Counted from the first letter of the stretch, positions 50,842 to 63,306 are shown. The stretch: 64,000 nucleotides of DNA from Todiramphus chloris collaris (GCA_025345505.1 JANVCC010000022.1:34917741-34981740), one strand, 5' to 3'. Program-made: numbers and translations. The notes: generated from the letters alone by a model not told the origin.

Positions 50842-53800
50842 GAGAACTTGCTTTAGTGCCATTAATTAAATCACAGAAAAGCAAAGTTTGGGGTTTAGTG
50901 CTGCTTAGGCTAACTTTGATGAGAGCAGCAGCAGGGTCCGGCAGAGCTCAACACACCAGGGCCGTCGGGGTTAAGTGGCACAGGCAAAAGGCGCTTGTAC
51001 AAGAGGTCACCATGACAGTCTCAGTTAATGGGCTCTGGCAGCAACATAAAGCATGTTGTTGGCATTTCCTAGTAACAATTATAATTTTGTAGCTAATTCC
51101 AAGTTTTGTGGGATGGCTGGCAGTGGCCAGGATAGAGGGGAAATCTTTGACTCTGAAAGGAGATGGATTTAAGTGTTCAGGTGCAGCCAAAAAAAGAAAA
51201 AAAAAAAAAGATAGAAATCTATTCATCAGGAGAACAAGAAAAATCTGGAAGGGTGGAGAAGGAAGCCCTCTCTATCAGACATTTGCATGTATTTAAAATC
51301 CTTCCCAATAAAGTTCATAATGAATTTAATTCAGTCCCCTATGGCCCAGAGGAATGTTCTGAGTAATAAAAAAGTATTGCTGAGGGAGAGATGACTGCCA
51401 AACTCCTAGTCTGCGCCAGCAATGCATATTTATATTATTGGCACTTAAACACTAGGTTTATTTTACTACTTAAATGATCCTTTGTCACATACTAAGAATG
51501 AGCGCTGCAAGATCCACTTTTGGGAAGTTACAATAACAATTCCCACATTTAAATCATTATTAAATTTGTATGCTTAATTTTTAAAGAGGTTTGGGGCAGG
51601 AGGGAGTTTCAGATTAAACCAGTAGCTGAATGTGGTAATTCTTGTCTTGAGTAAACTATGTTGTGACTTGTTTATGGCTTTGCTTTTTGATGTGGTTTTA
51701 GTCAAGAATATTTTAAATTTTTTTTGTTACTTTGAAACACCTACATCCATGTTAAATGAATTGTAAGCTCAAATACTTCCTTAATGGTCAAGATGTATTC
51801 ACTTACATGTTGTCTACTAGACAACACAAGTGCTGCTGGCTTCTCTTAGCATGGTTTAATGCACTTTTGATGATTAAACCAAGTGATTCAAATACGTCTT
51901 GGAAATTTCAAGCACCAGTGATGGAGGTTGCTGGACCATGGCATTACTTTGTTTATAAACATAATTATTCCATGGAAGATAAATCTCTGTTCTCATCTCA
52001 TGTGTCACTTCAGTGCAGTAGTCAGGAAAATGGAAAAAAAAAATGGAGCTACTAATTTTTTTTTTCACTTTAGTAAGAAGGAGTGGAAGGGAAAGTTGGA
52101 TGCAAGATGAAATGTGGAGTTTAGTTCCTAGCAGGCAGCAAGCTCAAGGCAAAACTGCATCAGTACTGGTGAAGATGCAGTTTGTTTTACATTCAAGCTG
52201 ATACAATGATGTTTAAGCACCTTCTGCACATTACAGTACAACACAAACTTCCGCAGCCTGTGTACAAGTTCAGATTGATGGCAGCAGTAATTCAGTCAAA
52301 ATATTTAATGTGCTAAGGTCTGAACATAAAGCTTTTCTTCTGGTGCACTTCAGTTTACTTCATACCTCCACGTAAAGTGTGAACAGTTGGGGAAAAAAAC
52401 ATTATGAATTTGTCAGCATGTTTATTTATATGGTGCATCTCCTTTGAAGCAACAAGCATTTTTTTTTTCCAAGTGTAAAAATGAACAATTACTCATCCCT
52501 GGAAAACAATAAAGTTTTACAGACATCTTCCCCACCCCACGACTGACCTCACCGCGCTGCGCACGGGCACAAGCAGCTCATCCTTCGCTTGCTGTACGCA
52601 CAACGAAATGGGAACAAAACGAACGGGAGTAGCTGTAGAGCATAACAGGGAATCTTAAGCATGTGGCAGTTTGAACTAAAAAAAGAAAGGTCAGTGGCAA
52701 AGAATTCAGATACAAGGAAAAAAAAAAATCAGACATCTCAGAGCAGTGCATTTGAGTTTTAAAACTGAATGCACGCATTGTTGCTCACAGTTTTCCACGG
52801 CAGCATTCATCATTTAGGAAACTATTAATCAGTGTGATGAAGTATCCTGTTTCTAACTAAGAACAAAAAAACTTACACTATAGTGAGTATTTTCTTTTCC
52901 CTAGAGAGAGATCACCTGGTGAAATTTGATAAGAATTCTGCAGACCTGCGTTTGTGGGCTTTGTGTTTAAGCTGTGACAAGTAGAAGCATCCTTTTGCTG
53001 CCCTTTGATAAGGCACGTCACAAGTGATTGCTCAGGGCTCCTATTTTCTGTTGGTCTGTGCCAGGACCGCTACCCCTGTATTTGTTATGCTGACAGTGGA
53101 GAGAAAAAAGCACTGAAGGGTAGAAAATCTGCAGGACTAATACAAAATTCAGATCAGCTTTTGACAACAGGTAGCAAAAAATGAGGCAAGGCAGCAGAGG
53201 AAGAGTGGGCCAGCCAAGCCAAGGGGCATGGGATTGCGTAAGAATGGGAATGAGGATGAAGAGATTGTGCCCGAGGAGAGTTATGGGGGTTAAAGAACAG
53301 AAAATGGTAAAGGTTAAAGGCATTTGTCGCTTGCCTACTAAGAACAGCCTTCCAGGGCTCTCAGTCTAGTGCTTAAGGTATGTTACTTCCCCATCCTACC
53401 AAAACTACTGTGACATTAAGTGATTACAGAAGCAAATGATCAAAAAGACAATTTTTATTTGGTAGCTCATTCAGAGAGATCATGAATTGTTAAAGTAATT
53501 ATAGCCTTTGTTAACAAAATTAGTTTCTTTAACAACAAGAACAACAACAAGACATTTCGTACCTTTTCTTTGCTTGGGAGTGGTGGTGGAGAGAACTTGG
53601 ACATACCTTGTTCTGGCCCTGGCTGTGTTAAAGTTCCAAAGACTTTCTTGTCTTTCCTGCCCCCCACTTCCTCATTACATGAATGTCTTTCACTAGCGAA
53701 GTATCATTTTCCTGGCTTAAAAAAATAAAACAAAACAAACAGTGTGCACTATTTCAGAGCTGCGTTCCAACACTGGTCTGTTCAATGGGGGCAATCTGAC

Positions 53801-54750
53801 TTAGTCTAGACAGGTAAGAATTAAAAAGCTTCTGTGCTTCTATTGCAAAAGGAGGACAGACCTTGGAGGAGGTTAAACAACGTAACACAAGTCCACTGGA
53901 AGTAAAAACTGCACCACCAGGATATTCTCTACTGGTTTGTGCCTCAGCAGCCAACCTGCAACCTCTGCTCCCTCTAAGTGTTCATATAAGGCACGTTTCC
54001 TGCAAAGAGAAAAACAAAGTGGAAACAGTGAACTGGTGGCTGTATTGTGTCCCAGAAGCAATGCTCGTGACAGGGAGCACTGAGAGGGATTATTTTATGT
54101 GCCTGATACTTCACATGACGTGTCAGGATTTCCAGTGCTTACGTGCACCAGGAGCAGTGTGGATTTGAGTGCCCTTCCCCTGCTCCACCTCCTGCCCAGG
54201 AACAGAGCTGGCTCCAGTCCACCCCTGTGCTTCTGCAGGGCTACCGTTCCGAAGGCGGCATCAGCCCCACAACCCCAGTGAACACCGGGCCACGGAGCCA
54301 GAATTCTCAGACTTCCAACACTTTAGTCACCCCTTTTTAATGCCGTTAGTGATGCAGCGACATGTATTTATATTTACATATAAATACAAAATGGTCACAC
54401 ACCATATTTTTAAGCACAATTTACAATCTGAAACTGTGTACACTTTCATGACTAGGCTTGGGTTTTTCTCATTTACATTCATAATTTAATTCCACTGGAA
54501 TTTGATTTTTAAGAAAGCCCAACATATCTTAATTACTGTAAAAAGATCCATACATATTTTACTTAAAAATATCTTCTGTAAGAGGAAATTTACCAAAAAT
54601 AACATGAAATATATTATTATGCATACATTTTCTTTTTTTTGTAAAGTACAAACAAGAATCTGATCTCTTCTGGGTATTGCCTGATCTAATATGGCTATAG
54701 GTTCTATTTATTTTGTTTGTTTTTCAAAGTAAAGGGAAAGACATAAGAAA
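50842..54750 (+). other. GPR39: GPR39 intron 1, right segment
   Basis: Non-coding and AT-rich, with no gene recognised on the + strand. The right-hand end of this stretch lies within reach of the LYPD1 3'UTR on the minus strand: the first AATAAA downstream of the LYPD1 stop is at 54707-54712. An AT-rich block at 51420-51600 resembles other candidate regulatory stretches. Confidence 0.45.
54707..54712 (-). terminator. LYPD1: Candidate LYPD1 poly(A) signal AATAAA
   Basis: TTTATT on the + strand is AATAAA on the minus strand. It is the first canonical signal I find downstream of the LYPD1 stop codon (about 1.68 kb). If used, the LYPD1 3'UTR would cross GPR39 exon 2 and the CR1 copy at 54751-55196. 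Variant signals closer to the stop cannot be excluded. Confidence 0.3.
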
Positions 54751-55196
54751 TCACAGAACCACAAAAATTACAGAATGGTAGGAGCTGGAAGGGACCTCTG
54801 GAGATCATCGAGTCCAACCCCCCTGCCAAAGCAGGGTCACCCAGAGCAGGCTGCCCAGGGGTGCCATCCAGGCAGGTTTGGAATCTCTCCAGGAAGAGAG
54901 ACTCGACCACCTCTCCGGGCAGCCTGTTACAGGGCTCTGTCACTCGCACAGGAAAGAAGTTTTACCTTATATTTAGGTGGAACTTCCTGTGTTCCAGTTT
55001 GTGTCAGTTGTCCTATGATTGGGCACCACTGCAAACAGCCTGGCGCCGTCCTCGACACCTGCCCTTCGGATACGGATAAGCATTAATAGGATGCCCTCTC
55101 AGTATTCTCCAGGCTGAACAGCCCCAGGTCCCTCAGCCTTTCCTCATCAGAGAGATGCTCCAATCCCCTTATCATCTTCATAGACTCCACTGGATG
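54751..55196 (-). mobile_element. CR1 LINE fragment near GPR39 exon 2, antisense
   Basis: This 5'-truncated CR1 copy lies antisense to GPR39. On the + strand it opens at the CR1 3' terminus (TCACAGAACC, then GGAGCTGGAAGGGACCTCTG). It continues through the reverse complement of the DR/NFF-RVTEPCNRLPGEVVESLFLERFQ segment to the [17 protein letters not shown] block near 55100-55160. Its frame is broken. The element ends 333 bp before the GPR39 exon 2 acceptor, and it lies in sense orientation within the possible 3'UTR of LYPD1. Confidence 0.95.
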
Positions 55197-55529
55197 TAAG
55201 AACACAAACCAAAATAAAAAACAGATTCTTTCTAAGGATACATATATCAATGAAAGAACACTTTGAAAACGTATAAATGACAATAAGAACAAAGAAACAC
55301 TATCCAAGCACTATGCAGTCCTTTGTCAGAGCATGTGCTGCAATGACCTTGTAACAGTTATTAAAAACAAGAAACAAACAAAAAAAATGGTACTGGCAGA
55401 AAAAGCTGTCAAGCAAAACACTGAAAAATTGGTACTATTTCCTAACAAGTAAGTGCAGAAGTGATACTATGTATTTTATGTTTTTACCCTCGAGTATGCA
55501 CACCTCCTTCTTCCTGTTTCTGTTTGCAG
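55197..55529 (+). other. GPR39: GPR39 intron 1 end and splice acceptor
   Basis: Intron sequence runs up to the exon 2 acceptor. A pyrimidine-rich tract (CTCCTTCTTCCTGTTTCTG, from 55504) leads into TTTGCAG, with the AG at 55528-55529. The reading frame happens to stay open for 21 codons upstream of the acceptor (from 55469), but these codons do not resemble GPR39 and are taken as intron. Confidence 0.85.
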
Positions 55530-56053
55530 GACTGATTGTTGCAACCCTGGCAATATGCTGGCTGCCAAACCAGGTCAGAAGGATCATGGCTGCTGCTAAA
55601 CCAAAGCAGGACTGGACTGTCCCCTACTTCAGAGCATACATTACTCTTCTTCCTATCGCCGACATCTTCTTCTACCTCAGCTCGGTGGTGAACCCCCTCC
55701 TGTACAACATCTCTTCTCAGCAGTTCCGCAGCGTGTTCCTGCAGGTCCTTCGCTGCCACCTGACAATAGAGCATGCCAACAAGGAGAAGTTTCTCAGAGC
55801 CAACCTGAGCTCCAGAGCAAGGAGCAGCCGGTCTCTACGTCCATTGCTCTTCATTTCGTCGAGGCGCAATTCTTCTACAAGGGGCAATAAAAAAGTTTTC
55901 TTGAGCACTTTTCAGAGTGAGAGCGAGCCTGACTGCAATCCACAGAAACCAGGTCTTGAATCACCGGAGCCCAGCCTGGAAGTAGTGCCACTAGAGACTA
56001 GCTCAGAGCCCAGTTCAGACGCACAAAACGGCCTTTGTGAACACAGAGTATGA
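55530..56053 (+). CDS. GPR39: GPR39 exon 2 (TM6 to C-terminus), partial gene
   Basis: This is the last coding exon of GPR39, a class A G-protein-coupled receptor of the ghrelin/neurotensin receptor group that is activated by extracellular zinc. The exon starts with the last two bases of an Arg codon (phase 1) and encodes 173 residues. Counted from the first full codon: TM6 is about residues 1-20, with the CWLP switch motif at 9-12 (55556-55567). Extracellular loop 3 is about 21-33. TM7 carries NPLLY (the NPxxY motif) at 54-58 (55691-55705), followed by helix 8 and a ~100-residue Ser-rich tail. The KQDWT segment places an Asp at 55610-55612, matching human Asp313, reported as part of the zinc site. 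The tail block [13 protein letters not shown] (55892-55930) and the ...CEHRV end match mammalian GPR39 closely. Exon 1 lies outside the window. Confidence 0.97.
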
Positions 56054-56389
56054 CTTCATAAGGCAAAGGTAATCATTAGCAATGAACTTAAAAACATGGA
56101 AATTAAAATGACTGAGGAATTGACTGCATTTTAACTGGATTTGTTTCCAGTTATGGAAAAAGAGCAGGAGTTCTGTGTCCTGCTGCTGGGATTTTTAAGT
56201 GCACTGGAAATTCAATCTGCTAACTGAATTCATTAGTGCCAAAAATATCAGCCCCTCTCTCCCCACAATCACTGAACTTCCCTCGCTGTTGACAGGGATT
56301 TGGAAACAAACAGAAAATAATTGCAGTGTCTTTGAAGAAAGGAGGACACAGAACAAATGGTGCCAGGGCAAAAAAAAATTGCTTGAAGT
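56054..56389. other. Interval between GPR39 and LYPD1 stop codons
   Basis: These 336 bp separate the two convergent stop codons. They must hold 3'UTR of GPR39 on the + strand and 3'UTR of LYPD1 on the minus strand, so the two untranslated regions almost certainly overlap. The only poly(A)-like hexamer noted on the + strand is ATTAAA at 56102-56107, 48 bases after the GPR39 stop. No AATAAA occurs on the minus strand here. Confidence 0.7.
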
Positions 56390-56625
56390 TTAGCAATACA
56401 AAACCAAGAGAGCCAATTTAAGGAGCAGAACAGTGGTTATCACGCGTGCCCTCGGCACCACACCAGAATTCCCCCTCTTCTTTGGCCGGGGTCCGTTGCA
56501 GAGCGGAGTGTTGCAGCAGCTGATACAAACAGAGTTCACCTTCCCTGGAGAACAAAAGGACTGGTACCCAGCAGAGGCTATCAGACACGCTGCCGAGGAT
56601 GCGCAGGATTTGCGATACATGATTC
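56390..56625 (-). CDS. LYPD1: LYPD1 last coding exon (Ly6 domain C-terminal half)
   Basis: This is the terminal coding exon of LYPD1 (Lynx2), a GPI-anchored Ly6/uPAR-domain protein known to bind and dampen neuronal nicotinic acetylcholine receptors. The acceptor AG is at 56627-56626 on the minus strand (TGTGTCACAG then GAATCATG). The exon enters with two bases of a Gly codon and encodes 77 further residues. The segment GIMYRKSCASSAACLIASAG through YQSFCSPGKVNSVCISCCNT is almost identical to mammalian LYPD1. The Ly6 hallmark CCNTPLCN is at 56495-56518. A basic linker (GPRPKKRGNSG) and a hydrophobic C-terminal tail (ITTVLLLKLALLVLYC) follow, as expected for GPI attachment, with TAA at 56390-56392. 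The tail differs most from mammals. Upstream exons (signal peptide and first Ly6 half) were searched for and are not in the window. Confidence 0.97.
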
Positions 56626-57539
56626 CTGTGACACAGAGCAAAGGTTACTTAGTTTGATAGGAACACAGTTTTGCTTCACAACACGATTCATGCTTGAAAA
56701 CTGTTGCAAAACCAGTTTGCATTTCCAAAGCAGCGCTGGTGATTAAGCTTGGCGCCTGAGCCGTGACGCGGCTAACAGCTCTGCGCTGCAGGAGCGGCAC
56801 AGTCACTCTCGTCTGGATTTTTCTTTGATTTTCTTTTATTTGATTCCAGCTGGAACCAAAAATATTACAAATTTGATTTACATAATGTATATGAAAGGGG
56901 CATTTTATAACCAGAATTCTTCATATTTTGGAAAAAGCTGTTTGAATAGCTAGAACTGAAATGCAGTTAGTTTGAAAATTACTTTTGTTTCTGTTGCTGA
57001 ACGTGACTCAGTTGTTTAAGATATTTAAGTAATTGCAGTTTTCTATGCTGTTAATTTGTCCTTTGAGCATTTTTGTTCCTTTGACAGAGACAAGTAGCCA
57101 AGAGTAAAAGGAGAGTGACTATCAGCAAAACTTTCATTCCTACAAAGAAAATCTAGAAATATTTTTCCAGGTAATCTCAGTTCTTGATGTCTTTGAAGCT
57201 TAATACTCTCAACAACAAAACTTCATTTGCACAGAAATAGCTTGTCTGAAAGTCCTTCCTTTTTAAATGTAATTTCATTTTAATTAATAATCTAAACTTA
57301 AAATTTCTCAAATTGTTTTTACCTGAAAAAAGTACATACTGATGCTCATAGCAGTTATTTTAAAATGGTTTATAAAAGCTTTTCCCCTGTCACAGTGGAA
57401 AATGGTCGTGGTGGTTTCACCTCTCGTTAATATTTTCCTGCAAGTGATACAGTAGAAATTTTTGTTGAAAAAAGCTGCACATAACACACAAATAGATTGC
57501 CTTGTGGTGTTACAGAAAGAGGTAAATATTACTAAGCGC

Positions 57540-57545
57540 AATAAA
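57540..57545 (+). terminator. GPR39: Candidate GPR39 poly(A) signal AATAAA
   Basis: This is the first canonical AATAAA I find on the + strand after the GPR39 stop, about 1.49 kb downstream. A second lies at 57903-57908. Use of either would make the GPR39 3'UTR span the LYPD1 terminal exon in antisense. The weaker ATTAAA at 56102 is an alternative. Confidence 0.3.
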
Positions 57546-57902
57546 ATCGCTATTCCTTTTGAATATGGGATTCTCAAAAGTGTTTTGTTTGGTTTTTTTC
57601 TTCTGAAGGGCATGGGAACAGGATTCCCTTGGAGAATGGGGTCTCTGCATCGTGCAGCACGGTCCCAGAATGTTTTTAAATGCAGACTGATTGAGACTTT
57701 CTTGGAGGGAGTGAAGCAGTAATATGACCTGTAGGTACTGAACTTACAGAACCTACAGATGCTTGTCCAGTCCCCAGAGACTCTGTAAATAAGCACAACA
57801 GCACCTACACAGTCTGGTAGATACCTCTGCAGTAGCAACTGGCACTGTGCTACTAAGCGCTGTGTGCAGCAGCAAACCACTGTGTGTTTGGGTTATCCTC
57901 AG

Positions 57903-57908
57903 AATAAA
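57903..57908 (+). terminator. GPR39: Second candidate GPR39 poly(A) signal
   Basis: AATAAA within CAGAATAAAGG, 1.85 kb after the GPR39 stop. There is no direct evidence of use. Confidence 0.25.
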
Positions 57909-60900
57909 GGATTTCCTGTCTTTAGAGAATTTTAATTAAAGCAATTCTTTTCTACTGTCACAACACTGCTGCCATCCCAACAGTGCAGGGGTTTCCCTGT
58001 TTTGTGTTCTCCCTCTGCAAATCTGAACTCTGAAATGCATTTTAAGGCTATCTATCTAGTTAAACTTATGAAGAGAAACCCTCAAGTCAGTGTTAAATCT
58101 TCCTCTGTCTCCAGTAAGCTTCAATCCATCACACAGCAGGTAGAGACTTTTCTCAAGAAGAAAGAGGAGCTACAGGCTGTTCTAGCTGTAACAGCAAAGG
58201 CACACGGATCAAGAGGAACAATCTTTATTACTATAGTTTGCAAAATGAAGGCAGCTCTGTCTCCATTGACAAACCACTGCTGTCAAGGAGCCCCAACTGT
58301 GCTGCCACTCATCGACTTACAACACTGCAATCTCAGCTGATGTTTCCTACAAAGACCTGGTGCTTTGTCCATATTTCTCCTTCAGTCTTCCAAGAGCTGA
58401 GGCAGACATGACCCTTCCCATGGCTATGATTAACTTTTTTCCTTCCCCTTCCCTCTTGAGAAAGGAACCCTGTATTCAGTGGAACTAGACACAGTAATTC
58501 TCCCATCTCGAATCCCTCGTCTCCTCATCGCATATTCCTTCCCTGCAGCTACAGCCACCCACCAAACTCAGCTGTTCCTCAGTCTTCTACGAGCAGCAGT
58601 GAGTCTCAACTTTCCCCTCAAAGACCAAGTCTCTAAAAGGCATTTGACATTGGCCAGTTTCCTATTCCTGTTGTTTTATAGATCACTCTCTTCCTGTCAT
58701 TTCCTTTTCACAGGATTTCTGCAAAACCCTGTTTGCAATTTCAACTAGTAAGTGATTTATTAGCTTAGGTCCCTGAAATATTATTTCTTTTCACTTTTCC
58801 CATAGACTAGGAGCCTAGAATTGCTCAGTGCTGTGAACAATTAGGTAATGCCCTCTGAGACATGGTTTTCACCAGGCAACTCTAGGAGACCTCTCCTGCA
58901 AAGAAAAAACATAAAAATCAAAGTCCTTCAATTTAACTCCATGTGTTTACAACAGCCCTGTTCTCCAGATTAAATTCCATAGAATAACCCTGAGCTTCCT
59001 TTGAAGTTAAAACACACTATTCCTGACCAGACCAAAATTTTAGAACTCAAAGTTTCACACAGAAATGGACCATGTTCATGCCTGCACAGAGACACTAAAC
59101 TAGCAGTAAAACCCCACTGTAACACTTCTGTAGATAATGTCTTGCAACAGGAAATTCTGCTCCCAAATGATTGCTTATTCCCATTCCCAGCTCTAGTAAT
59201 CTGAATTGTAACAAGATTCCTTACATAATTAAAATGTTGGCACTTCTATCAGGTTTTCAATAGCTGCTTGGGTGAAGACATGTCCTTCACATCCAAGTTA
59301 TTTTTCTTGAAGTACTGATAGGTTCTTTTGAGCTTGCAAATCAGCTGCTATCATACACTAACTCTGCTTTGTACAAAGCAACAGGTATGAACTAAACTTG
59401 AGCAGCATAGGAAGGCTGTGTTTTTCCTCTGGTTCTGCAGTACCCTTACAGCAAGGTACAATGAAAACTGGTGTAGAAGATTGATGAGAAAAAAAGAGAA
59501 TGTTAGCACTACAGGAGTGACATTTTTTTAAACACTTCAGACATTACTTCTTTTTATACCATGAGTGTGAAATAACAGTAACACTTTAAATAGTATGAAT
59601 TAAAGAAAGCCAGGAAAATACTCTTAAACATTCTTCCCATCATATTGTGACTCCAGCTTAATTGTGGTAGGAAATAAACCAGTACAACTGGCTTCAGTGG
59701 TTTGATGCCAGGGACACTACCCTCCTTGCTCCAGCAAGCAGGTCAGCGTACGTGAGTTACTGTAGTTACCCACTGAGTTCAGACGGGACAGCAGCATCCT
59801 TTCTGCATTATCTCTAGAGACTTCCCCTCAGAATCCTCTCTTGCAGTGGTTATTATTATGCTGTTGAACCAGTTCTAAAATGATTTCTGAGATCTTCCTA
59901 AATCATTTGCCACCAGCAGGCTGAACTGCAGACAGTTCTTCAAAGTAGTTATCTGCCTCATAAGACTCATACCAAAGGCATAACTGCTAATTACTGGATA
60001 TTCTTGCTTGAGCAATCAGCTTGATACATTCATTAACACATCACCTACGAACATAATTGCAGACCTTTCTGGGAGCTTTTCTTCTACCTCAGATTGTTCT
60101 GAATTGCTGGCTAGGCAAGGGGATTATGTGTGTTACACTCTGCTTTTACTGGGATGGGATCATTCCCAACTACCCACCCTCAACAGTTTACCCTAGAGCT
60201 CAATTAGCATATTTACCAATATGCAATGAGTATATTTACCACCCAGTATCTTGATGGATGAGCATCAAATAATTCTTCCTTCAGATTCAGCAGCTCCCCA
60301 ACAGCAGTGTGGGTTACGCATATGCATAGGTACTACAATGATGTTTTACTATGAAGTACATGCTACTGAACAATTGATTTTCCTTCATTTTGTCTTCAAG
60401 ATTGGTGGGGTTGGCTGAGGATATAATTCAAGTACAAGTCATTTCAAGAGAGGGGAATACACAAGGCTAGAATACCTGCGTGATAAAGCAGTAGTATTCC
60501 ACACCCTTGCTTTCCACATCTATCTACTACAAGTACTTTTTTTCATTTAGAAGAAAAAAAAAAAAAAAGCTTTGGGATTAATTGGGCATTGAAAATTTAC
60601 TCCTGGACTAAGCAACTTGCTCATCATTAGATCTCTCTCTGCCCCCACATGTGATCATAATTTTAGATAGTGTCAAGGCCCAAACTACTATTTCTGCTTT
60701 AATCCATGCAAGGAAGTGATGCTGTAAATCTCAAGGCTTTTCTATAGTTCCTGCTTGTAATGCTGATTTTCTTACCTAGATCCATTCTATACACATCCCC
60801 CTGACAACTGCCAAGTTCAACCTGCCCTTCTTAGCTGCAGTCTAGTCCTGGGCATCTGCACCCTGGCACCATTTTGGCCACATGCAAATGTATTCAGTCT

Positions 60901-63306
60901 TGATATCAACACACGATTCACGCTACAATTTATTCAAATCCAAAAGTGTGAGTTCTTCCACCTACCCTGTCTGCAGAGACCAGTACATTTTCTCTTGAAT
61001 AATAGTCTAACTTGTTACTAGGACAACCAAAAAAGGTTACATCATACCTACTTCTTACACTGTGTGTATGCAGAAGGCACCAGAAGATCCAAGTTTTTTT
61101 CTCTTACTGCTTGAAAAGGTCTTACTAGGCACCTCCGATTCTTCTGTTATAGCAGGTACAGACGAGTAAAGCAAGTGTAAGCATGACTTTCCAACTTAAC
61201 CATAATCAAAGCAGTGTGTAACTTTAGTTTGCACCTCTGCTCTCAAGACTGTCCTTCAGCAAAATACAGTCTCTGAAGCCAAAATAGGCAACCAGGATAC
61301 CACCTCTGAGATCAGTGACCCAATTTCTAAAAAAAACCAGTTACCTTCCCACTCGATGACCCTACCACTCTGGAACTGCCTTCTGCACTGACACACCTCA
61401 GCAGGAAATTCTAGTCCTCTGCTTCACCCCAGAACAGCCTATGGCCTCATGGCCTCAGAACTCTTAAGTGGTAACTTTGACTCCAATCAAGCAGATGATG
61501 TTGCTTCATCCAGTACTAACTATTCCAAGCCAAATGCTAACTCTCATGGGCTATGACTGAACTCATTATTTTTGAGGAAAGCTTTTGCTACAGTGTTTTG
61601 TACATACCCAATTTTGTAGGCACGCATAAAATCAGATTTGTCTTCTGCAACCCATTCTGCGCATACTATTTTAACAAAACCTTCTGCCCCTACTCTGAGT
61701 ACGCCTGTTGCATCAAATCTTTTAGATCATTAGAAACCAATCTATGCCCTCCTGGGGCCCAGGAATGAGGCTCTCTTGAGCAGTCACAAAAAAGCCTTTT
61801 TGAGACTGGACCAGGAGCTGGAGGAACTCAAAAAACCATAGCTTCAAGCATGTAGAAAATCTTGTGTCTTAATATACACAACTCAGAAAGCTAGCAGGCA
61901 GATGAAGAGAAGTTTTGAGGCATGCCGTTACAGCTTTGGCAGAATTTTTCCACTCAACTCTTAGTTTTTGTGCTTAATCTTTCCCATGTTCTCTGAGCAG
62001 AAGGCAGAAAACTGGCCAAGACTGCACACACAACACATGAGGTGCCACCAATAGTTGTTCTAGCTCTAGCTTTCATCTGTGATTTGTTCTGAGTGTTCCC
62101 TTAATATTGTTATTCATAAAGACAAGCCTGAGGACCATGTTTATGAGCCGATACTCCCCCTTTGGTTTAATATCCTGAATAGTTCCAATTATCTTATTTT
62201 ACTAAAACTTTCAATTTTTTTGAGCTTGGGGTATATGCAAGTTTTCCTTCTTGTTGTGCTTATAGCTGATGTTGCTTGCTTTGTGATTTCCATTATATAT
62301 TTAATTCTTTATTTCCTGCTTTAAACTGTTGCTTTTTTTCCCTACACTTGAGTGAAATTCAGTACCCAGTAGGAGTTATAAAAGCTCTTCTGTGATGTCT
62401 GCTCAAATCTTAAGTGAGAACTTACACTAGTGCAATAACAACATGTAAACATTTAATATCCTTTTCTGAGGAACATAAAATATACATGTGAATATTTCTG
62501 CATTTTACTGCATCAGTAATGTTCAAAATTAAGTTCAGATGACACAAAAATATGTTTCTAAATTATGCTTTTTAGTTTCCATATTAGGTTTTATGCTCAT
62601 TTTTTTATGGCCTCAGTGATTTTGCTATGATAATTGTCTGTTCCTTAGCTAGTACCTGTTCATATACATCATACAGTGACAGACTGCAAAAGGTCCTATT
62701 GTGATTTGCTGTTTTTAGAGAAAGTGATTATAAATATTTTATCTAATAAGGTCCTAAATACCTTAGACGATGACCAATGTTGAAAAGCAATCATTCTTCT
62801 GACACTGCTTCCCCAGTTGTCGTTTTATTCAGATCATGTTTTTAGTGTTTTAAAATATAAATTAAGCTTACCCAACACAAATCCTTTCATCTATGATTGC
62901 AAATGCACTGTTAAAAAAATGGTTTAAGTCAGTGTAGAGCATAACCATATCCAACCATGTTCTCCGTGTTTCATTTTTCACTAACTCTTCCTATCAACTT
63001 CTGAACTTTCTGGAGCTCACGAGCGGTTTAAATAATTTGCACCTTGCCAGAAATTCCTAATTGCTTTATAAATAAATAATTAAATATTGTAAGCTAACAT
63101 GATCAGTGTTTTTCAGATGAAAAAAATGAGGCACTAAAATTAAGTGACCTGAAATCTACTGCAAAGCTACATCAGACACCTCCTGAGTTTTAATCCTATG
63201 GTTTAGGACTGCAGCTATTTCATCCAATTCCCTCCCTTTGATGCAGTCACTAGACAAGATAAAGCACATTCATGCCATTAGGCTCTTAGGGAGTATACGA
63301 TTCTCT

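Noticed and set aside
55469-55529. Upstream extension of the GPR39 frame to a Met at 55469
   Set aside because: A good splice acceptor at 55528-55529 and loss of GPR39 similarity upstream show that these 21 codons are intron.
1-55529. Search for GPR39 exon 1 (TM1-TM5)
   Set aside because: No frame of the expected length or sequence was found, so exon 1 must lie left of the window.
57308-57880. 190-codon minus-strand frame in the LYPD1 intron
   Set aside because: It is on the LYPD1 strand but matches neither LYPD1 nor any other protein I recognise. It lacks domain-like pattern and sits in AT-rich intron.
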